The notes: generated by a model from the sequence alone, not told the origin. Positions 52,190 to 60,752 are shown, counted from the stretch's first letter. The stretch is DNA of 64,000 bases from Streptomyces sp. MMBL 11-1 (GCF_028622875.1 NZ_CP117709.1:4591001-4655000), one strand, 5' to 3'. Numbers and translations are program-made.

Positions 52190-52564
52190 GTGACGCTGAA
52201 GGTGGACGAGGCGGAGCAGGGCGCCTGGACCGTGCTGCGCATGAGCGGCGAACTCGATCTGGTGACCTCGCCCGTCGTGCGCCAGTCCGTCCACGAGGCG
52301 GTGGCGGAGGGGCAGCACGATGTGGTGCTCGATCTGTCCGAGGTGTTCTTCTGCGACTCCAGCGGTGTCGGCGTGCTGATCGCCTCGCGTCGGCTGATGA
52401 AGTCCTGCGGCGGCCGGCTGCGGCTGATTCTCCCGGCCCGGGGCGCGGAGGACGGTTCGCACGTCAACAAGGTGCTCGGGGCGCTCGGGGTGCGCCGTCT
52501 GTTCGACGTCTACCCGGACGCGCGGTCCGCGACCGACGAGGAGTGCAGTCCGCTGAGCGCCTGA
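52190..52564 (+). CDS. STAS-domain anti-sigma-factor antagonist
   Basis: A 124-residue STAS protein. It shows SGELDLVTSPVVRQSVHEAV and the phosphorylation-loop region LDLSEVFFCDSSGVGVLI, with the conserved Ser in DSSGVG. GTG 52190 has GAGAGG upstream. Ends with a three-fold CTGAGCGC repeat across the stop. Expected to bind an RsbW-type kinase such as the HATPase protein at 54.2 kb. Confidence 0.9.
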   Translation: MTLKVDEAEQGAWTVLRMSGELDLVTSPVVRQSVHEAVAEGQHDVVLDLSEVFFCDSSGVGVLIASRRLMKSCGGRLRLILPARGAEDGSHVNKVLGALGVRRLFDVYPDARSATDEECSPLSA

Positions 52565-52655
52565 GCGCCTGAGCGGCTGTCTCCGATGCGAGGTTGTCAC
52601 ACAGGAGGACCTCCTCGGTGACACGTGAGCGCTGCGGGCGTCGTACGCTCCCCGC

Positions 52656-53177
52656 ATGGACAGCGCAGAGTACGAGCGAAAGATCGCGCACCGCTTCGCC
52701 GCCTTCGACCAGGACGGCAACGGCTACATCGACCGTGCCGATTTCAACGCAGCGGCGGCCCGTCTGCTCGCCGAGTTCGGTACGACGGCCCGCTGCGACA
52801 AGGGGCAGGCGCTCTACACCGGTGCCGAGGCCTTCTGGCAGGGCATGGCGGGGATCGCCGATGTGGACGGGGACCAGCGGGTCACCCGTGAGGAGTTCGT
52901 GGGCGGGGCGGTGAAGCGGCTCCGGGACAATCCCGGGCGGTTCGCCGAGATCGCCCGGCCGTTCCTGCGGGCGGCCATCGCGGTCGCGGACAGCGGGAAC
53001 GACGGCAGGGCGGCGGTGGCGGACGTGGAGCGGGCGCTCCGGGTCCTCGGTGCCCGGGCCGAGATCGCGAGCACCGGCGCCCGGAGCCTGGACACGGACC
53101 AGGACGGGCTGGTGGCGGAGAGCGATGTGGTGGCGGCGTTCGCCGTGTACTTCACGGTGATCGAGCCCGACGCGTAG
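52656..53177 (+). CDS. EF-hand calcium-binding protein
   Basis: A 173-residue calerythrin-like protein. EF loops: DQDGNGYIDRADF (residues about 19-31), DVDGDQRVTREEF (about 69), a degenerate ADSGNDGRAAVADV, and DTDQDGLVAESDV (about 147). ATG 52656. Such proteins buffer or sense calcium in the cytoplasm of Streptomyces. Confidence 0.94.
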   Translation: MDSAEYERKIAHRFAAFDQDGNGYIDRADFNAAAARLLAEFGTTARCDKGQALYTGAEAFWQGMAGIADVDGDQRVTREEFVGGAVKRLRDNPGRFAEIARPFLRAAIAVADSGNDGRAAVADVERALRVLGARAEIASTGARSLDTDQDGLVAESDVVAAFAVYFTVIEPDA

Positions 53178-53183
53178 AAGCCC

Positions 53184-53838
53184 GTGGCCCACCTGGCGGA
53201 GGCGGACGCCGTGCTGGTGGGCTCCGGCGCACTCCTCGGTGAGCCGCCGCGCGCCTGCGTCGTCGTGGCCCTTGCCCGTACGGTCGATGGATCCGCTCAC
53301 CCCCTGGGCCGGGTGGAGGGGCGTGCGGCAGCGCCAGAGGCGTACCCCGGCGCATTCGCTTACGAGGGGGCGCTTCTCAGTGCTGCCGAACAACTCGGCA
53401 GCGCCGCCCGTACCACCGAGACAGCTGTTCAACACGCCAGGGAATGCCAGCAGTTCTGATCGCCCATCGGATCGTTCCGGGCGGTCAGACATCTCTGCGC
53501 CGACATGCTCGCCCGCACCGAACCGGCCCGCGCCGCCGTGTACGCGGCTGCCGTGACCGGCGACCCGGTGGAGATCACGGCGGCGAAACCGCTCGCCGGC
53601 GAGGCGGCCGTACGCAACGCGCGCGGCTGCCCTCCAGATCCACGGCGGGACGGGCTTCACCTGGGAGGCAGATGTTCACCTCCACCTGGAACGGGCCTGG
53701 TTCCGCTCCGCGGGCCGGGTCACCGGGGCCCGCGCGGAGGAGCTCCTGGCCGCCGGCCTGGGGGCCGCCCGGCCGTGTCCGGGCAGGGCGGGCGGCGCCC
53801 GGCGGAGGAGGCCCGGGAGCGGGGGCGGCGGAGGGTGA
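53184..53838 (+). pseudogene. Decayed acyl-CoA dehydrogenase
   Basis: The first frame reads ALARTVDGSAHPLGRVEG then AAEQLGSAARTTETAVQHAR and stops at 53457 where QFDRPIGSF is expected. The next frames give PIGSFRAVRHLCADMLARTEPARA and, after another shift near 53630, LQIHGGTGFTWEADVHLHLERAW. These are the end of the middle domain and the C-terminal domain of an acyl-CoA dehydrogenase. The N-terminal domain is absent. At least two lesions. Confidence 0.8.
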
Positions 53839-53933
53839 CGCAGCGCAGCCGTGCGATGCCGATGCCGACCTGCGCCCTTTGCGTGATTCGTCACCGGGTG
53901 GAGTCGGTGTCCGGCTCGGGTACGCTCCGTGGG

Positions 53934-54242
53934 ATGCGAGTGGTTCTGGAACCGGGCGATCCGGGAGCGGCCTGTGCGGCGGCTCCGGTCCGGGGCGAGG
54001 GCTCTCGCCGGAGATGTGCCGGGCCTGCCCGAAGAGCGTTTCTCGCAGTCCCTGCGCGCTCCTGTTCGACTCCCCGCAACGTGCGTCGCACAGTATGCAC
54101 CACGCATACTCCTTCGCGCTGGAATATGCCCGAAGCGCTTGTTGCGGTGACTGTACGTCAACCATGCTGTCGCGTAGGGGAATCACGTTCCGTGACCCTG
54201 AGGAGGCGCGAGGCGATGTGTCCGCCGGTTCGGATGGTGTGA
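53934..54242 (+). CDS. Possible leaderless small ORF
   Basis: ATG 53934 lies seven bases after TACGCT, a -10-like box, and opens 102 codons (MRVVLEPGDPGAACAAAPVRG at the start) rich in Arg and Cys. No family is recognised, and codon usage is not convincing. The 54246 gene begins four bases after its stop, so it may only be the promoter-side leader of that gene. Confidence 0.2.
   Translation: MRVVLEPGDPGAACAAAPVRGEGSRRRCAGPARRAFLAVPARSCSTPRNVRRTVCTTHTPSRWNMPEALVAVTVRQPCCRVGESRSVTLRRREAMCPPVRMV
54092..54110. promoter_or_regulatory. 19-bp dyad upstream of the HATPase regulator
   Basis: AGTATGC and GCATACT flank ACCAC, a perfect 7-bp inverted repeat about 136 bp before the GTG of the HATPase gene. 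It lies in an AT-richer promoter-like stretch. Confidence 0.5.
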
Positions 54243-54245
54243 GCG

Positions 54246-54743
54246 GTGCAGGTGCTTCAGGTTCAGCTGGAGGTCGGTCCGGATCCCGCGGAGGTGGGGC
54301 GGGCCCGTAGGTGGGCGCGGTCGCGCCTGGTCGGTTCCGGGATAGGGGATGACGAGCCGCTCGCCGAGACGCTCATCCTGCTGATCTCGGAGCTGGTCAC
54401 CAACGCCGTCGTCCACACGGGCTGTCCCGCCGTGCTGCGGATGCTCTTCGGCGGGGCCGGGGCGTCCGGCGCGGCCGGGACCGTCCGGGTCGAGGTCGCG
54501 GACGCCAGCGACCGCCCGCCGCTCCAGCGGCACGCGGAGGGCGACGACACGGGCGGCAGGGGCCTGGAGCTGGTGGACGGCCTCGCGGACCGCTGGGGCT
54601 GGCTGCCGGAGGGCGGCGGGAAGCAGATCTGGTGCGAGGTCGACCGGTGCGCCCCGGTGCGGCTCCCGGAGACGCCCTCGGCCGCCGGCCGGGGCGGCGA
54701 GGGGTGCGAACCGCCCTCCTGCCTCTTCACCAACCTGACCTGA
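54246..54743 (+). CDS. RsbW-type ATP-binding (HATPase_c_2) regulatory protein
   Basis: A 165-residue serine-kinase-like ATPase. N-box LILLISELVTNAVVHTG, G1 VEVADASDRPP, and G2 GGRGLELVDGLADRWGW are present. Streptomyces has many such proteins that act on STAS antagonists. GTG start. The STAS gene 1.7 kb upstream is a candidate partner, but no direct link is seen. Confidence 0.92.
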   Translation: MQVLQVQLEVGPDPAEVGRARRWARSRLVGSGIGDDEPLAETLILLISELVTNAVVHTGCPAVLRMLFGGAGASGAAGTVRVEVADASDRPPLQRHAEGDDTGGRGLELVDGLADRWGWLPEGGGKQIWCEVDRCAPVRLPETPSAAGRGGEGCEPPSCLFTNLT

Positions 54744-54783
54744 GTTTCCGGCCCCTCCCCTCCTCGGGGAGGCCTTTCGCAGG

Positions 54784-54827
54784 ACCGACGCCGGGGTGAC
54801 CGGCGATCCGGTCACCCCGGCGTCGGT
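54784..54827. terminator. Long perfect hairpin after the HATPase gene
   Basis: A 20-bp perfect stem (ACCGACGCCGGGGTGACCGG and its complement) with CGAT loop ends this transcription unit. It is a clear terminator hairpin, although no T-run follows. Confidence 0.85.
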
Positions 54828-54892
54828 GATCAGGCGCATCAGGACGCGGTGGCCGCCGGACGGTCTCCTCGAAGATCACAGGAAATTCGCGT

Positions 54893-54908
54893 AGTGGTAT
54901 AGACCATG
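54893..54908. promoter_or_regulatory. DasR-like (dre) site before the MFS gene
   Basis: AGTGGTATAGACCATG: core TGGT-ATAG-ACCA matches the dre core TGGTCTAGACCA at 11 of 12 positions. It ends about 20 bp before the MFS start, so binding would block transcription. Confidence 0.5.
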
Positions 54909-54928
54909 AGCTGATACAGGTTGGCGAC

Positions 54929-56305
54929 GTGATGGAGAAGCCGACGGAGCGCGCGTCCATACCCGATGCCGCGCGCGACACCCGAACGACCGCCACCCCG
55001 ACGTCGAACCCGCTCCCGGCCCTGCCCCCGCTCGATCCCGGCGGACCGGGCGGCCCCGCCGGAACGGGTCGGGGCGCAGAGGCCTCCTCCGGCCCTGCCC
55101 CCGGCCCCGCGCGGCTCTGGAACCGTAACTTCCGCTGCTTCTTCGTGGCCCGTACGGTCGCGCTCTTCGGCGACGGCATGATCCCGGTGGCCCTGACCGC
55201 CGGGCTGCTGGGTGCGGGGCGGCCCGCGTCCTCGGTCGGCTTCGCGCTCGCCGCCTGGATGGGACCGCTGGCGGTGTTCGTCCTGTTCGGCGGGGTGCTC
55301 GCCGACCGGTTCACCCCGCGCCGCATGATGATCGTCGCCGACGCCCTGCGGCTGATCGGCGCCTCCGTGCTGGCCGTGACCTTCGCGACGGGCAATCCGC
55401 CGCTGTGGGCGGTGTACGTCCTCAGCTCCGTGGCCGGCGTCGGCGCGGCGCTCTTCCAGCCCGGGGTCGCCTCGACCGTGCCGCGCGTCTCCTCGGACGT
55501 CCAGCGCGCCAACGCCGTCCTGCGGGTCGCCGAGGCGCTGATGACCATGGCCGGGCCCGCCTTCGCCGGGGCCCTCGTCGGCCTCGCCAGCGCAGGCGCC
55601 GTCTACGCGGCGAACGCGGCGACCTTCGCGGTCTCCGGGGCCTGCCTCTTCCTGATGCGGCTGGCCCCGGCCCCGCACGACGACGCGGCACGCGGCACCT
55701 TCGCCGCCGAACTGATCGGCGGGTGGCGGGAGTTCCGGGCCCGGTCCTGGCTGTGGGGCGTGATCGCGGTCTGGACGGTGTACGGCTTCGCGGTCCTCGG
55801 CCCGATGCTCCCGCTGACCGCTGTCCTGGTCACCGAGGCGCACGGCTCGGGGGCGTACGGGATGCTGATGGCGGTGAACGGGGCGGGCAGCGTCGTGGGC
55901 GGTCTTCTGGCCCTGCGGCTGCGCCCGTCGCATCCGCTGGCCGCGGGGGCGGCGGCGCTGCCGCTGATGGCGGTGAGCCTGCTGGTGCTGGCGCTCGGGA
56001 TGCCCGTGCCGGTGCTGGCGGCGGGACAGCTGCTGGCGGGCGGATCGGCCGCGTTCTGGCTGGTGATGTGGTCCACGACGGTCCAGACGCACGTTCCGCC
56101 GGAGGCCCTGAACCGGCTGCACGCCTACGATGTGGCGGGCTCGCTCCTGATGGTCGCGGCGGGCCGCGCCCTGGCGGGCCCGGTGGCCGAGGCGGTCGGG
56201 GCGCCGGAGCTGCTGGTGGCGGCGGCCGTGGTCAACCTGGGGGTGGTGGCGGTGCTGTTGGTGTCCCGGCCGATTCGGCAGCTCAAGAGGATCGGGTTCG
56301 TATGA
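54929..56305 (+). CDS. MFS transporter
   Basis: A 458-residue (or 457 from ATG 54932) major-facilitator protein. After a Pro/Thr-rich N-terminal 60 residues come about 12 hydrophobic segments. FVLFGGVLADRFTPRRMMIVADALR is the loop 2-3 motif of the DrrA/MFS_3-type permeases. It overlaps the DUF2809 gene (ATGA). Drug or small-molecule export is the usual assignment. The DasR-like site overlaps its promoter. Confidence 0.9.
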   Translation: MMEKPTERASIPDAARDTRTTATPTSNPLPALPPLDPGGPGGPAGTGRGAEASSGPAPGPARLWNRNFRCFFVARTVALFGDGMIPVALTAGLLGAGRPASSVGFALAAWMGPLAVFVLFGGVLADRFTPRRMMIVADALRLIGASVLAVTFATGNPPLWAVYVLSSVAGVGAALFQPGVASTVPRVSSDVQRANAVLRVAEALMTMAGPAFAGALVGLASAGAVYAANAATFAVSGACLFLMRLAPAPHDDAARGTFAAELIGGWREFRARSWLWGVIAVWTVYGFAVLGPMLPLTAVLVTEAHGSGAYGMLMAVNGAGSVVGGLLALRLRPSHPLAAGAAALPLMAVSLLVLALGMPVPVLAAGQLLAGGSAAFWLVMWSTTVQTHVPPEALNRLHAYDVAGSLLMVAAGRALAGPVAEAVGAPELLVAAAVVNLGVVAVLLVSRPIRQLKRIGFV

Positions 56306-56775
56306 GGGCCCCGGCCCGGTCCGCGCGATCCACCGGCGACTCCCCGGCCTGCGGGCGCGGGGCCCGTCCGCTCATGGCCCGCGCGTCCATGGCCCGTGCG
56401 TCCATGGCCCGTGCGGTCGCGGCGGTGGCGGCTGTGGTCACCGTCGCCGCGGGCCTCGCCGTGCGCGCCGGGGCGGACGGCGCGTTCGCGAAGTACGCGG
56501 GGAGTGCGCTCTACACGGTGCTGCTCTGCACCCTCGTCGCCTTCTGCGCGCCCCGCGCACGCCCGGCGGTTGTGGCCTCCATGGCGCTCGGCCTGAGCTG
56601 GGCGGTGGAGTTCGCGCAACTCACCGGCGTACCGGCGGAGCTGTCGGCGCAGAGCACGGCGGCCCGGCTGGTGCTCGGCTCGACCTTCAACGCACCGGAC
56701 CTGCTCTGGTACGCGGTGGGCGCGGCGGCGGCCTGGTCCGTCCACACGGGAGTCCGGCGGCTCGCTCCGTGTTGA
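56302..56775 (+). CDS. DUF2809 small membrane protein
   Basis: A protein of up to 157 residues with three or four membrane segments. FAKYAGSALYTVLLCTLVAF, LSWAVEFAQLTGVPAEL and TFNAPDLLWYAVGA match DUF2809. Near the start, a 15-bp unit is repeated three times (56374-56418), giving MARAS-MARAS-MARAV, so three in-frame ATGs are possible starts; ATG 56302 overlaps the MFS stop. Unknown role. Confidence 0.85.
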   Translation: MRAPARSARSTGDSPACGRGARPLMARASMARASMARAVAAVAAVVTVAAGLAVRAGADGAFAKYAGSALYTVLLCTLVAFCAPRARPAVVASMALGLSWAVEFAQLTGVPAELSAQSTAARLVLGSTFNAPDLLWYAVGAAAAWSVHTGVRRLAPC

Positions 56776-56897
56776 CCTCGGGCATGCGCGACATGTCCGT
56801 TCCGGGGGCGGAGACCGCGCCGTCGGCTGATGCCCGTCCGTGGTTCAGCCCGGCGGCCATGGCCTGGGGCGTGTCCCATCACGCCCGCCACGAGAGT

Positions 56898-56910
56898 TGA
56901 CGAGTCGTCA
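56898..56910. promoter_or_regulatory. 13-bp palindrome between DUF2809 and CGNR genes
   Basis: TGACGA-G-TCGTCA is a perfect dyad in the 217-bp gap between convergent genes. No gene is seen in the gap. It may be an incidental dyad or a relic of an upstream region. Confidence 0.25.
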
Positions 56911-56992
56911 GATGTGGACCCGTGCGGCAAGGCCGACCAAGACGGCCAGGCCGGCCAAGTCGCACGGTGGCTCGGTGCGGGGCGGTCGGCCG

Positions 56993-57574
56993 TCAGGCTC
57001 CGGAGCGCCGGGCGTAATGGCGCTGTGCCTTCGCGCGGTTGCCGCAGCCCGCCATGGAACACCATCGACGCGTCCCGTTCTTGGAGACGTCGTAGAAGTG
57101 CAGGATGCAGGCGTGGTTCGCGCAGGGGCGGATGCGGTCGGGCCGGTCCGCGACCAGCCGCAGCCAGTTCTCCGCCGCGTACCAGGCGGGGGCCCAGGAC
57201 GGGTCGTCCATCTCCACCACCGACATCGGCGCCCCGTCGGGGCCCAGGGTGCGGCGGATGCGCCCGTGTGAGAGGACCTCGTTCAGCCGGTCGGCGCTCT
57301 CGGGGGTGGCCGGATCCTGACGGGCGGCCGAGGCGACCAGGGTGTCGAGCGCCGTCCGGGCGAGGAGGAGCCGGTCCCGTGTGGCGGGGTCGGCGGCCGG
57401 GGTGGGGTCGAGGTGGCCCCGCACCGCCGGGCTGTTCAGCCAGACGCCCAGGCCGGCCACGGAGTCCAGCAGGTCGTGCGGGCCACTCCCGTCGATCCAG
57501 CGGGTGTTGAGCAGGTCGAGAGCGAGCGGCTCGCCGGTCAGTGGCCGGGGGTCCGCGCCGGGGGGATGCGACAC
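56993..57574 (-). CDS. CGNR zinc-finger regulator (ABATE domain)
   Basis: A 193-residue protein: N-terminal ABATE-like domain (LALDLLNTRWIDGSGPHDLL), C-terminal CGNR zinc finger (CANHACILHFYDVSKNGTRRWCSMAGCGNRAKA) with four cysteines. Stress-associated presumed DNA-binding regulators. GTG 57574. Divergent from the VOC gene, its likely target. Confidence 0.93.
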   Translation of the reverse strand: MSHPPGADPRPLTGEPLALDLLNTRWIDGSGPHDLLDSVAGLGVWLNSPAVRGHLDPTPAADPATRDRLLLARTALDTLVASAARQDPATPESADRLNEVLSHGRIRRTLGPDGAPMSVVEMDDPSWAPAWYAAENWLRLVADRPDRIRPCANHACILHFYDVSKNGTRRWCSMAGCGNRAKAQRHYARRSGA

Positions 57575-57624
57575 GGCTGGCTCCTTCTGTCACGGGGGGC
57601 GGGGGCGACTGCTCCGTCAATCAT

Positions 57625-57659
57625 AACCAGCCAAATGAAGATCACCGGTTGACCTGGTT
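57625..57659. promoter_or_regulatory. Dyad-containing intergenic promoter region (CGNR/VOC)
   Basis: AACCAG (57625) and CTGGTT (57654) are inverted copies 23 bp apart in an AT-rich region between the divergent CGNR and VOC genes. Probably the shared operator/promoter area. Confidence 0.3.
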
Positions 57660-57734
57660 CGATCTAACCCCCAAACTCGATATCAGCGGTTGTGAGATCA
57701 CCTCGCGACCCTGACCGAAGGAGCGGGACCGATC

Positions 57735-58190
57735 ATGGGCAAGGCGAAGAACCTGCAGACCGGCCACGTCGGCCTCAACGTCACCGACCTGGAGCGCTCG
57801 GCCGCCTTCTACCGCGAGGTCTTCGACTTCGAGGTGCTGGCCGAGGGCAAGGACGCCGATCGCCGCTGGATCTTCCTGGGGCGCGACTCCCGGCTGATGG
57901 TGACCCTGTGGCAACAGAGCGAAGGCGCCTTCGCGACGGCCCTCCCCGGCCTCCACCACCTCTCCTTCCAGGTGGACTCCGTCGAGGAGGTCCGGGCCAC
58001 CGAAGAGGTCCTGCGCGGGCTGGGCGTGGAGTTCGCCCACGAGGGCGTCGTACCGCACGGCGAGAGCGGCACATCGGGCGGCATCTTCTTCACCGACCCC
58101 GACGGCATCCGCCTGGAGATTTACGCGCCGACCGGGGCCGACCCGGCGGACGCCCCTGTCGCCGGCGCTCCCACCTGCGGCTTCTTCTAG
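57735..58190 (+). CDS. VOC-family (glyoxalase-like) protein
   Basis: A 151-residue vicinal-oxygen-chelate protein in one beta-alpha-beta3 pair: HVGLNVTDLERSAAFYREVF, LPGLHHLSFQVDSVEEV, and IFFTDPDGIRLEIYAP. Metal ligands His and Glu are in the expected places. It may be a dioxygenase or lyase. Regulated probably by the divergent CGNR protein. Confidence 0.92.
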   Translation: MGKAKNLQTGHVGLNVTDLERSAAFYREVFDFEVLAEGKDADRRWIFLGRDSRLMVTLWQQSEGAFATALPGLHHLSFQVDSVEEVRATEEVLRGLGVEFAHEGVVPHGESGTSGGIFFTDPDGIRLEIYAPTGADPADAPVAGAPTCGFF

Positions 58191-58228
58191 GGCAAACAGC
58201 TTCCAGACAACCGGAGAACCGGGCGGCC

Positions 58229-58350
58229 AGGCATCCGGGCGTGCAGACATGCGGGCGTGCAGGCATGCGGGGCGCGCAGGCGTGCGGGCCTTCGGACGTC
58301 GAGGCGTCCGGGCAGCGGGCGTCCAGGCGTCCGGGCAGCGGCAGAAGAGC
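58229..58350. repeat. Degenerate repeats before the flavin-type gene
   Basis: Short units such as GCGTGCAGGCATGCGGG and AGGCGTCCGGGCAGCGG occur in diverged tandem copies (clear pair at 58305 and 58328). Confidence 0.6.
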
Positions 58351-58364
58351 AGGAGGGTGGGGTC

Positions 58365-59300
58365 ATGAGCGCATATCACCGGGGCGAGGTCGCCGCGCAG
58401 GAGCGGGCGGGGCTCACCCGGCGGGCGGAGAGTGCGGGGCGGGCCATCCGCTCCGACATCCCCGAGGTGGCGGCGGACTTCCTCGTCCGGCAGCCCTTCC
58501 TGGTGGTGGGCGGCGCGGACGAGCGGGGGCGGATCTGGGCGACGCAGCTCACCGGCGCACCGGGGTTCCTGAGCGTGCCCGCGCCGGACACCCTGATCAT
58601 CGGGGCACTGCCGTCGCCCGACGACCCGCTGGCCGGTCCGCTGTCCGGCGCCGGCGCGGGTGGGGCCGCCCCCGCACGCATCGGCATGATCGGCATCGAA
58701 CCGGCCACCCGGCGCCGGATGCGGATGAACGGCCGGGCGGTCCGTCACGGGGACGGGCTCCGCGTCGCCCTCGACCAGGCCATCGCGAACTGCCCCAAGT
58801 ACATCCAGGTGCGACGGCACCACCGCATCGTTCCGGGCGAGGAGACCGGGCAGCGGCCCGCGGTCGTGGACGGCGACGCCCTGAGCCCGGCGCAGCAGGA
58901 GGCGCTGCGGACCGCCGACACCTTCTTCGTCGCCACCGCGTCCGACCGGGGCGACGCCGACGCCTCGCACCGGGGTGGCAACCCGGGCTTCGTCCAGGTG
59001 CTCACACCCCGGCTGCTGCGCTGGCCCGACTATGCGGGCAACGGCATGTTCCTGACCCTGGGCAACCTCGAACTCAACCCGGCCGCCGGCCTGCTCGTGC
59101 CCGGCTGGGACACCGGGGCCTCCCTCCACCTGACCGGCTTCGCCCGCACGGTCTGGGACGGGGACGCGGTGGCGCGGATCCCGGGGGCGGAGCGCCTCGT
59201 GGAGTTCGAGGTCACCGCCGTGCGGGAGATCGCCGCCGCCTCCCCGCTGCGCTGGTCGGAACCCGCCTTCCACCGCTTCAACCCACCGGTGGCCCGCTGA
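58365..59300 (+). CDS. Pyridoxamine 5'-phosphate oxidase-like flavin-family protein
   Basis: A 311-residue split-barrel protein: DFLVRQPFLVVGGADERGRIWATQL, RIGMIGIEPATRRRMRMNGRA, TADTFFVATASDRGDADASHRGGNPGFV, GNGMFLTLGNLELNPAAGLL. It belongs to the FMN/F420-split-barrel superfamily, with two tandem barrels. ATG follows CAGGAGGG. No PdxH function is implied. Substrate unknown. Confidence 0.85.
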   Translation: MSAYHRGEVAAQERAGLTRRAESAGRAIRSDIPEVAADFLVRQPFLVVGGADERGRIWATQLTGAPGFLSVPAPDTLIIGALPSPDDPLAGPLSGAGAGGAAPARIGMIGIEPATRRRMRMNGRAVRHGDGLRVALDQAIANCPKYIQVRRHHRIVPGEETGQRPAVVDGDALSPAQQEALRTADTFFVATASDRGDADASHRGGNPGFVQVLTPRLLRWPDYAGNGMFLTLGNLELNPAAGLLVPGWDTGASLHLTGFARTVWDGDAVARIPGAERLVEFEVTAVREIAAASPLRWSEPAFHRFNPPVAR

Positions 59301-59350
59301 TCCCACGGCCGGGGGTGGTCCTCTCCGTGCCCCGCCGTCAGTGCCGGCTG

Positions 59351-59511
59351 TCAGCGCCCCGTCAGCGCCCCCGGTACTCCGGCGACCGGCGACCGGCGCT
59401 CGACGAAGGACGCCGCGCCCTCGTTGGCGTCGCGCGTGGCCATGTCGATCTCCTGGGCGGCGGTCTCCGCCGCGAACGCCATGACCCGGTCACCGTCCAG
59501 CGAGAGGCCAT
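59351..59511 (-). pseudogene. C-terminal fragment of an enoyl-CoA-hydratase-like gene
   Basis: The minus frame reads MAFAAETAAQEIDMATRDAN, then EGAASFVERRSPV and a stop. This resembles the end of crotonase-family proteins. No N-terminal part is found upstream. It sits 150 bp from the initiator tRNA. Confidence 0.5.
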
Positions 59512-59659
59512 TAGTTGACGCTACGTCAGGGCGCTGAACTGGTGATGCGTCAGAAATGGGTGTGCGCGCAAAGGCTCGCGCGATCATCCGCCGGCCGTGC
59601 GGGCGGAACGTGCCGTGGTCACGGAGAGGTAATCCGTGGCGTAGAGTGGTGTTTACCGA

Positions 59660-59733
59660 CGCGGGGTGGAGCAGCTCGGTAGCTCGCTGGGCTCATAACC
59701 CAGAGGTCGCAGGTTCAAATCCTGTCCCCGCTA
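59660..59733 (+). tRNA. Initiator tRNA-fMet (CAT)
   Basis: Seventy-four bases fold as a tRNA. Acceptor CGCGGGG pairs with CCCCGCT except for the unpaired first base (C1-U72), a hallmark of initiators. The anticodon stem has three consecutive G-C pairs, GGG and CCC, with the loop CTCATAA (CAT anticodon). T-arm GCAGGTTCAAATCCTGT. CCA is not encoded. Promoter with TAGAGT 13 bases upstream. Confidence 0.97.
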
Positions 59734-59742
59734 CTGAAGAAC

Positions 59743-59784
59743 ACGACCGAGGCCCGGATCCCTGTGGATCCGGGCCTCGGTCGT
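59743..59784. terminator. Terminator of the initiator tRNA
   Basis: A 19-bp perfect stem ACGACCGAGGCCCGGATCC with CTGT loop, followed by TTT, starts ten bases after the tRNA. Confidence 0.93.
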
Positions 59785-59885
59785 TTCCCGGTGGGGGCCG
59801 CCGTGCCGCCTCCGCCGGACGCTCGGACATGCCTCCCGGTCACTGAGCCATGGGCGGGGCAGCCCCGCCGGGTGAGGCTGGTGCC

Positions 59886-60752
59886 ATGAATCGGACAGAC
59901 ACGACCTCCGCGCAGGAACCCGTACTCGTGATCGGCGGCACCGGCAAGACCGGCCGCCGGGTGGTGGCCCGGCTCCGTGAGCGGGGAGTGGAGACCCGGG
60001 CGGCCTCGCGGACCGGCGACACCCCGTTCGACTGGGCGGACCCCACCACCTGGGCGGCCGCCCTGGACGGGGCCGCCGCCGTCTACATCACCCCGCTCGA
60101 CGCCTCCCCCTCTCCTACACCCGCCTTCGTCGAACAGGCCGTCGCGAGCGGGGTGCGGCGGCTGGTGCTGCTTTCGGCCCGGGGCGTGGACGTGCCCGGC
60201 TTCTTCGGCCCCGGGTACGAGAACGGCGGCCCGCACGGCGAGGGCGAGCGGGCCGTACGCGCCTCCGGGGTGACCTGGACGATCCTGCGGCCCGGCTGGT
60301 TCGCCCAGAACTTCAGCGAGGGCGTCCTCCTCGACGGCGTACGCGGCGGCGAACTGGCCCTGCCGACCGGGGACGGGAGGGCCGCGTTCGTGGATGCCGA
60401 CGACATCGCGGACGTCGCCGTCGCCGCGCTCACCGAGGACGGTCACGCGGGCCAGGAGTACGGGCTGTCGGGCCCGCGCGCGCTCGGCATCGACGATGTC
60501 CTGGACGAGATCGCGAAGGAGACCGGGAAGCGCGCCGCGTACGTCCGCGTCGACACGGACGCCTTCCGTGCCGGGCTCGTCGCCCAGGGCTTCCCGGACG
60601 AGGAGGCCGGCCTCTGGACCGACGCGCTGTACCCGATCATCACGAGCGGGGAGGCGCCCGTCCTGGACGGGGTGCGGCGGGCGCTCGGCCGGGAGCCGCG
60701 CGACTTCGCCGTGTTCGTCCGGGACGCGGCGGCACGGGGCGTCTGGGGCTGA
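59886..60752 (+). CDS. NmrA-type NAD(P)-binding protein
   Basis: A 288-residue atypical SDR. LVIGGTGKTGRRVVARL is the dinucleotide-binding motif. ASGVTWTILRPGWFAQNF and LSGPRALGIDDVLDEIA are typical of NmrA/QOR2-like reductases. ATG 59886. A homologue is at 62120, with an AraC gene between. Substrate unknown. Confidence 0.92.
   Translation: MNRTDTTSAQEPVLVIGGTGKTGRRVVARLRERGVETRAASRTGDTPFDWADPTTWAAALDGAAAVYITPLDASPSPTPAFVEQAVASGVRRLVLLSARGVDVPGFFGPGYENGGPHGEGERAVRASGVTWTILRPGWFAQNFSEGVLLDGVRGGELALPTGDGRAAFVDADDIADVAVAALTEDGHAGQEYGLSGPRALGIDDVLDEIAKETGKRAAYVRVDTDAFRAGLVAQGFPDEEAGLWTDALYPIITSGEAPVLDGVRRALGREPRDFAVFVRDAAARGVWG

Noticed and set aside
53444..54310. Plus-strand 288-codon frame across the decayed dehydrogenase
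   Set aside because: Crosses the pseudogene and a promoter region; no coherent domain.
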